DNA of 64,000 nucleotides from Linum tenue (taxonomy: Eukaryota > Streptophyta > Magnoliopsida > Malpighiales > Linaceae). The stretch lies in NCBI GenBank assembly GCA_946122785.1, contig CAMGYJ010000010.1, positions 11,631,467 through 11,695,466 on the forward strand, in the 5' to 3' direction. A program made the position numbers and the translations under genes. The notes under the pieces are model-generated. The model saw only the letters and a list, made by a program, of their open reading frames with translations. It had not been told where the DNA came from and searched no databases. This document shows, in pieces, positions 59,157 to 64,000 of the stretch. How positions within the stretch are numbered: position 1 is the first letter of the stretch; the number at the start of each line of letters is the position of its first letter.

Positions 59157-59323
59157 TTCTTTTATCTATCATCCTCCAACACAACAAGAATCTATCTCAA
59201 CCTCAGGATCACTGGTGTTATTTTGTCAATTGTAATGACCCATTAATATAGGTATGTTTTTGTAATTGTGCTGGTGTATGAAATGGGGGAAACCCATAAC
59301 GTAAATGTTATGTTGAATGATGA

Positions 59324-59692
59324 CCAGCTGGAGTTTCAAGTTGGAAATGAAACTATGAAACTTTCTAAACCTAGAGAAAGGATTGGCTGACCTCGTCTCA
59401 AGCCAGAAGCTCTTTTTCCAGAAGCTTGAAGTTGGTGAGAAGAGCTGTTTTTGGACATTTTACGTTGAGAAGAAGAAGTGTTTCTTCGGCTGCAAGTTTC
59501 CTTGTTTAAGTCGATTTCCTTGCCTTGTTTAGATGTAGATTGTTTCCTTATTCATTTAGAATTATGTTAGGATAGTTCTTAGTTATAAATAGCTTCGTTT
59601 AATGCTTGTTAAGAGAGATTGTTTAGTTTTACTCAAAGATTACTCCTATGAGCTTCCCTTGAGCATGAGTGCTTAAGGTTGGTCTTGGATTC
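59324..59692 (+). repeat. Gypsy-type LTR fragment
   Basis: The text around 59530-59610 (GATTGTTTCCTTATTCATTT, AGTTATAAATAGCTTCG) parallels the TATA region of the array LTRs (33640-33695), so this is probably another diverged LTR of that family, cut on the left by the array end and on the right by the copia LTR. Confidence 0.45.
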
Positions 59693-60181
59693 TGTTGGGA
59701 TGAATAGTCTGGAAAAGTTATAAATGAAATTCCTAATTAATTATCCAGTATTTTTCCCATAATACGAAAATAAGATGGATAATTAATAAAAGGAATATTA
59801 TGGAGATAATTAGGAATAATGATCTTAATAGATTATATTTTAATTATGGGAGTAATTGTCTCCCTAATTAAAATGTGACTTATTCCCAAAGAAAGAGGGA
59901 ATATTCTGGGTTTTCTGCTCCTATAAATAGGAGACGCCCCAGATCCTCTAAACACACCTCAGAAGAGCAGAAACACGAGAGAGAGTGAATTCATAGAGCT
60001 CCGGTTTTTCGCACAAAACCAATGAGCAACAAAATTAGAATGACTGTTTTATCCTGGATGCGACCGGCTGATAGTCTACTGTGCGCAATACGTGGCAGTG
60101 CCGCGAACGTCTTAAAGAGAGCGACCTAGTCCGTGACTCAGCCAGATCGGTAACCCTAATTTTTCTGTTCGGTTTCTAACA
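59693..60181 (+). repeat. 5' LTR of a copia element
   Basis: The 489-bp candidate begins TGTTGGGATGAATAG and ends CGGTTTCTAACA (TGTTGGG...TAACA ends). A TATA box lies inside. No second LTR is in the window and no clear primer-binding site follows, so the borders rest on the terminal motifs alone. Confidence 0.65.
59921..59930 (+). promoter_or_regulatory. TATA box of the copia LTR
   Basis: CTATAAATAG lies in the middle of the LTR, followed about 30 bp later by a CA-rich stretch suited to transcription initiation. Confidence 0.6.
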
Positions 60182-63100
60182 ATTTTAAAACGTTTGGTTG
60201 CTGCTATATGAACCAAGCAGATTCGATTACTTTAACTGGCTTCAATTGGAAGGAGAGATGCGACGAAGCTATATGAGAAATGACGTCAATCGACGGAAGC
60301 TCGTTGCGTCCTGCGTAAACGACTCTCTGGGTTCCGACTATGGAGTTTCTCGACACTAACCACAGCGGTCGCAGTGTTGTCACAACTTTGTCGCCTCCTT
60401 ACGTGTACCAATTCCATGGATCGACAGTTTACTTATTCCCTTCTTGTTTGGGAAGGACTTACGTTTGCTTCAGAAGCTTTCTTCTCCTAACTGGAGGAGT
60501 TCATTAATTTATTAATTATCATGCGAGAGGAAGGTTTCTTTAATGATGATCAAATGCTCACGTTTCTTTTATTTTGAGTGTTTAATTAGTTTGGCCACCC
60601 AGACATGAGTTCCTCTTGCATCTATTAGTAACCGCTAAGTGTGAATTGGAGCGGACGACATCGCTAACAGATGGAGAGTTCATTAACAAAAGAGTGAAAC
60701 TCAGAGATGCAGGGAAGCGGATCCCGTCCCGAACATTTTTCGTTCACCCTCTAAGATCGAAAGGAAAGATGAAGGGCTCTCGGTGATTACCGTGGTGCTT
60801 TTAAGGTTTGCTTGGAGACTGGGAAACAAAGAAGTTATATGGTGACAACTATTTGCTAATTGCTATAAAATCAAAGGGGAGTGACTTCTCAGCAAAGAGG
60901 TTAGAATCTTAACCTTTTTCGTGAGTCATTAATAAATGACAAAATTAGAATTCATGCCTATTAGTTTTATGCATGGAATCGAGAAACCTAATGAATGTTG
61001 AAAGGAAAGCTAGGATCGATGCATGATTATATTGACATTGAGATGTGATTTCTTGATGATTTGAGTACAATTTTATGTATATGTTGTGAAGTAGAGTAAT
61101 TTTGATTACATAAATGCATACTCTGCCGTATATATGAATGTGTATTATATAGTCATATGCTATGGAAATGGGTTGTATGCCCATATTTATTTTGAAGAAG
61201 TACTATATGTCAGTACTAAGTTAACCAGATCCATACCAATTAGAATGATGCCCTTCATGGTAACCAAAAGATAGTCGGTCAATCCTCTTAGAATGACATT
61301 TTATTTCTCTGCTATAGTTGCGAGAAATTAGGTCATATGACACGAAAGTGTATGAACAAGGATAACACTGGTTCAAGTGTTAACTTGACTAAAGAGGAGG
61401 ATTGGAGGCTGTGATGATTATGAAAAGAGCAGAGTTTAACCTTGATGGTAACTCTAATGAATAATGGTTGGATTGTCATGAGAGTATGCATATGATGATT
61501 GGTTAATTTTAAAGTCAAGGGTTAAATTCCTTTGTGTCTGGCATGCACATCTTTGAGCGTATATCATGAAGAATTGAAGGAATAAATTTTTGTGATAAAT
61601 ATATGATTTCCATAGACAAGCTAAAAGACCCATATGTATATGATTAGAGAATCAGAATCCTTGTATCTGATTCATTTTGAAATAAGTGAATGTAATGTGA
61701 TGAAAATTTGGAATAATATGAAATCACATTATTATTGATTGCACTAATTAAAGATGTGATGCTTTTGAAGTAAAGTGTTATTTATGAAATGTTTTTATAG
61801 TTTGAGAATTAGTGCAATATAAAATGAGCATGGGAGTGTTTTATTGGTTGTGCTATCAGTAGTAGAACACATAAACTTATTAAATGAAATACTCATTGTT
61901 ATGTGGAATCCATTGATGCCATTCCATTTAAATCGTGAAATAATGGGGGTGATATCTTGTCTGCTATTAGAAATAATGGATAACTAGTGGGGGTGATGAA
62001 TCTGGGTATGAACTCATAAGAGACAAATGAACCATAAATCGCGAAAAGATTTTGGTTATGAATTTGTTATTTACACCCTAAGAAGAGATCCTACAAGTCT
62101 ATTAGAAGTTCGAACTTCCATAAAGATGCAGATTTGTGGGAGAATCCATTATTAACGAAATGAAAATTGTGGAGTCTAGTAAGACTTAGAATGTTGTAGA
62201 GTTACCTCTTGGTTGTCAAGCCTTGGGTAATATATGGCATCTTTGAGAATTACCTCCTGGCAATGAAGCCAAGGTAATAAATGGATTCCTAAAAGAAAAA
62301 CTGAAACCTGGTTTAGTTTATGAGTATAATGATCGCCTAGTAGCTAAGGCTTTAGGTGAAGAGTAAAAATTGTAGATTTCTTTGATATCTATTCACCACT
62401 ATGTAGAATAACAACCATCATATAGATGTTAAACTTCTTTTGTGAATGGTGACTTAGATAAAGAAATCTACATGAGACAACCTAAGAAGTTGTTACTCTT
62501 GAACATGCTTCTGGAGTCTATGGTTAGACAAATCATTATATGATTTGAAATAGACTCAGAATTAGTATCATGAATAATCAAATTCTCTCTCATGGTTTTA
62601 AAAGTGAAAGTGACAAGTGCATTTAGTACAAATTTGAGAATGACACTTGCATTATGAATGACATATCGATCTTTGGGTATGAAGACTCGTGATGTTGAAA
62701 AACCATGATGGTTGAAAATTTTGAATGTGAAGGATCTTATTGAAACAAATGTTATGCTTAGAGATCCTAATAACTAGGAAAATACAAGATGTACACCTGC
62801 ATACATGTTTGATGATGCTAGTATAAATATTTAAAGAACACCTAAGACGGTGTAAGAAAGTTAGAATATACTAGCATTTACAGTCTGCGAGAGGCAGCTG
62901 ATAAACATGAGACCCGGTTTAGTGGGGGTACTTGGCAGGCTTATTGATTGTCCTAGTATGAAGCATTGAAATGCTATTGAAAGGGGTCATGAGACATCTT
63001 AAGAACAGTAGACCTTGATATAAGTTATCAACGGTTTTTGGCAGTATTGGTAGGGTATATTGATGCGGACAATAATACCCTATAGAGGACTCCAAGGAAT

Positions 63101-63460
63101 CTAGTGGACATGTTTTAAACATCACTGGAAGTGTTGTGTCTTGGAATTCTAAGAAGTAAACGATTCTGGCTCAATCAACTAAGAAATCAGAAATGATAGA
63201 GCTAGCAACGGCTAGTAAAGAGAAAAGTTGATTGAGAGGGTCATTACTAGAGATTCCCTTATGGGAAAGACCGATCCCTCCGGTAGTTGATTCATTTGTG
63301 ATAGCACCGCAGCTATTACTAAAGAAGGGAACCGGTTCTATAACGAAAAGAGACGACAAATTCGTCGTAAGCACAATACTGTAAGAGAACTCCTAACGAT
63401 TGGAGCAATGAGGGTGGATCTTGTAAGATCCTAACAGAATCTAGCTGATCCTTTCACTAC
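60182..63460 (+). pseudogene. Decayed Ty1/copia gag-pol
   Basis: Recognisable blocks are broken by many stops and frameshifts. A gag zinc knuckle, CYSCEKLGHMTRKC, is at 61310-61351. Reverse-transcriptase text includes FVNGDLDKEIYMRQP (62439-62483), SLYDLK near 62530 and HGFKSESDKCIYKFENDTC near 62600-62650. RNase H text includes GSVVSWNSKK (about 63127-63156) and AQSTKKSEMIELATA (about 63173). The NLADPFT motif that closes copia pol is at about 63438-63458. The integrase region (61400-62300) is too decayed to read. The order is copia (RT and RNase H last). No 3' LTR is seen before the CACTA-like terminus. Confidence 0.85.
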
Positions 63461-64000
63461 AACAAATTCGGCATATTATGACAAGGCAATTCTGTCATAT
63501 TAGATACCCATTTTGTCATATTAGGTATAATATGACAAAAGGTGTTGTCACAAAGGTTTGTCATTTTATCGCCGTCAGGATAGGTCAAATTTGACAAATA
63601 TTTAAAACAAAGTTGTCACATTTGCTTTCAGTATAGCTGATGTTCTAGGTAGTCTATTGTGACAAACATAGATGTTATGACGACATATTGTCATTAAGGT
63701 TTTCATAATATGGTGATTTGTGGAGAATTATTCGTCATATTACACGATTATATTTTGTCATAACTGTATATTGTGACAACTGCATTTTGTCATAAGTGTA
63801 TATTGTGACGACATTATATTGTCATACCTGCATATATTAACAAGGAAAGGTGCCTTATTTGCCTCTTGTCTAACATTACATATAATAAACACTGTAAAGA
63901 AATTTTTTTAATTAGCTTGTTGCATCTGCTTCTTGATGCATGCTCTTGAAGACTTAGATTTTGTATCAATCCTCTATTTTAAATAAGACAAACATATTAC
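63455..64000 (+). mobile_element. CACTA-type element terminus, running off the window
   Basis: Starts CACTACAACAAATTCGGC, the terminal form of CACTA/EnSpm elements, inserted into the last codons of the copia pol. The following ~370 bp hold many copies of TTGTCATA, TATGACAA and TATTGTGACAA in both orientations, which look like subterminal transposase-binding repeats. The preceding 3 bp TTT would be the target duplication; the other end lies outside the window. Confidence 0.7.

Larger units (their letters stand above)
54760..59323 (+). repeat. Partial third tandem unit C, deleted and interrupted
   Basis: 54760-57162 matches unit A 33226-35628. At 57163 the match jumps to 39496, a 3,867-bp deletion with at most one base of microhomology. 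It continues to 57341, is interrupted by the Mutator-like element (57342-59156), resumes after the duplicated TTCTTTTATC, and ends at 59323 (equivalent to 39831). Beyond that the sequence is unrelated to the unit. Confidence 0.93.

Noticed and set aside
63455..63860. CRISPR-like array, because of regularly recurring TTGTCATA words
   Set aside because: The words are 8-11 bp, occur in both orientations, have irregular spacing and sit next to a CACTA end in plant DNA; they are subterminal transposon repeats.

Overview
The window looks like nuclear DNA of a eudicot plant. It has two intron-containing genes with GT-AG junctions, long AT-rich stretches, and several generations of nested plant transposable elements (Ty1/copia, Ty3/gypsy, Athila-type, LINE, TRIM, hAT, Mutator-like, CACTA). 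The species cannot be fixed from the sequence. Only two host genes are well supported; nearly everything else is transposon-derived, decayed or duplicated.

Layout. 1-8.8 kb: a two-exon gene for a predicted organellar PPR protein (4659-6966) lies between two ~1.65-kb inverted-repeat arms (1-1639 and 7147-8797), with a complete hAT-type MITE (3908-4292, perfect 8-bp target duplication) about 370 bp upstream of its ATG. 9.0-10.2 kb: decayed copia gag with its primer-binding site and LTR promoter, minus strand. 10.41-11.94 kb: a complete Mutator-like element with perfect 10-bp target duplications; a 293-bp TRIM retroelement is nested inside it. 12.12-13.68 kb: a four-exon gene for a 253-residue protein that I could not name; part of it resembles the cystatin fold. 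14.8-20.6 kb: a minus-strand Ty3/gypsy element that has lost RT, RNase H and integrase, with a hAT-like insertion in one LTR and MITE sequence on both sides. 22.1-25.26 kb: a broken LINE, split by a solo LTR that has a perfect 5-bp target duplication. 25.3-31.5 kb: minus-strand LTRs of the same family and an Athila-type element with a frameshifted ORF.

32.2-59.3 kb is the largest structure: a tandem array with a 10,767-bp period. It has two near-identical full units (33226-43992 and 43993-54759), a partial third, and a diverged leading segment (32207-33225). The unit is built of gypsy relics (protease ORF, PPT, LTR, and a second LTR fragment in inverted orientation), short gene fragments and AT-rich DNA. 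An 814-bp hAT-like element sits at two of the three equivalent sites, and the diverged leading segment keeps the empty site. The third copy lost 3,867 bp and gained an 1,815-bp Mutator-like element carrying non-TE-like sequence. 59.3-64 kb: a gypsy LTR fragment, then a decayed copia element with its 5' LTR, interrupted at its 3' end by a CACTA-type terminus that runs off the window.

The genes do not form a pathway. The informative biology is structural: duplication of a TE-rich block, dated by insertions with filled and empty sites, and transposons close to the starts of both genes. No computation was run; alignments were made by eye, so borders without an exact target duplication are approximate.
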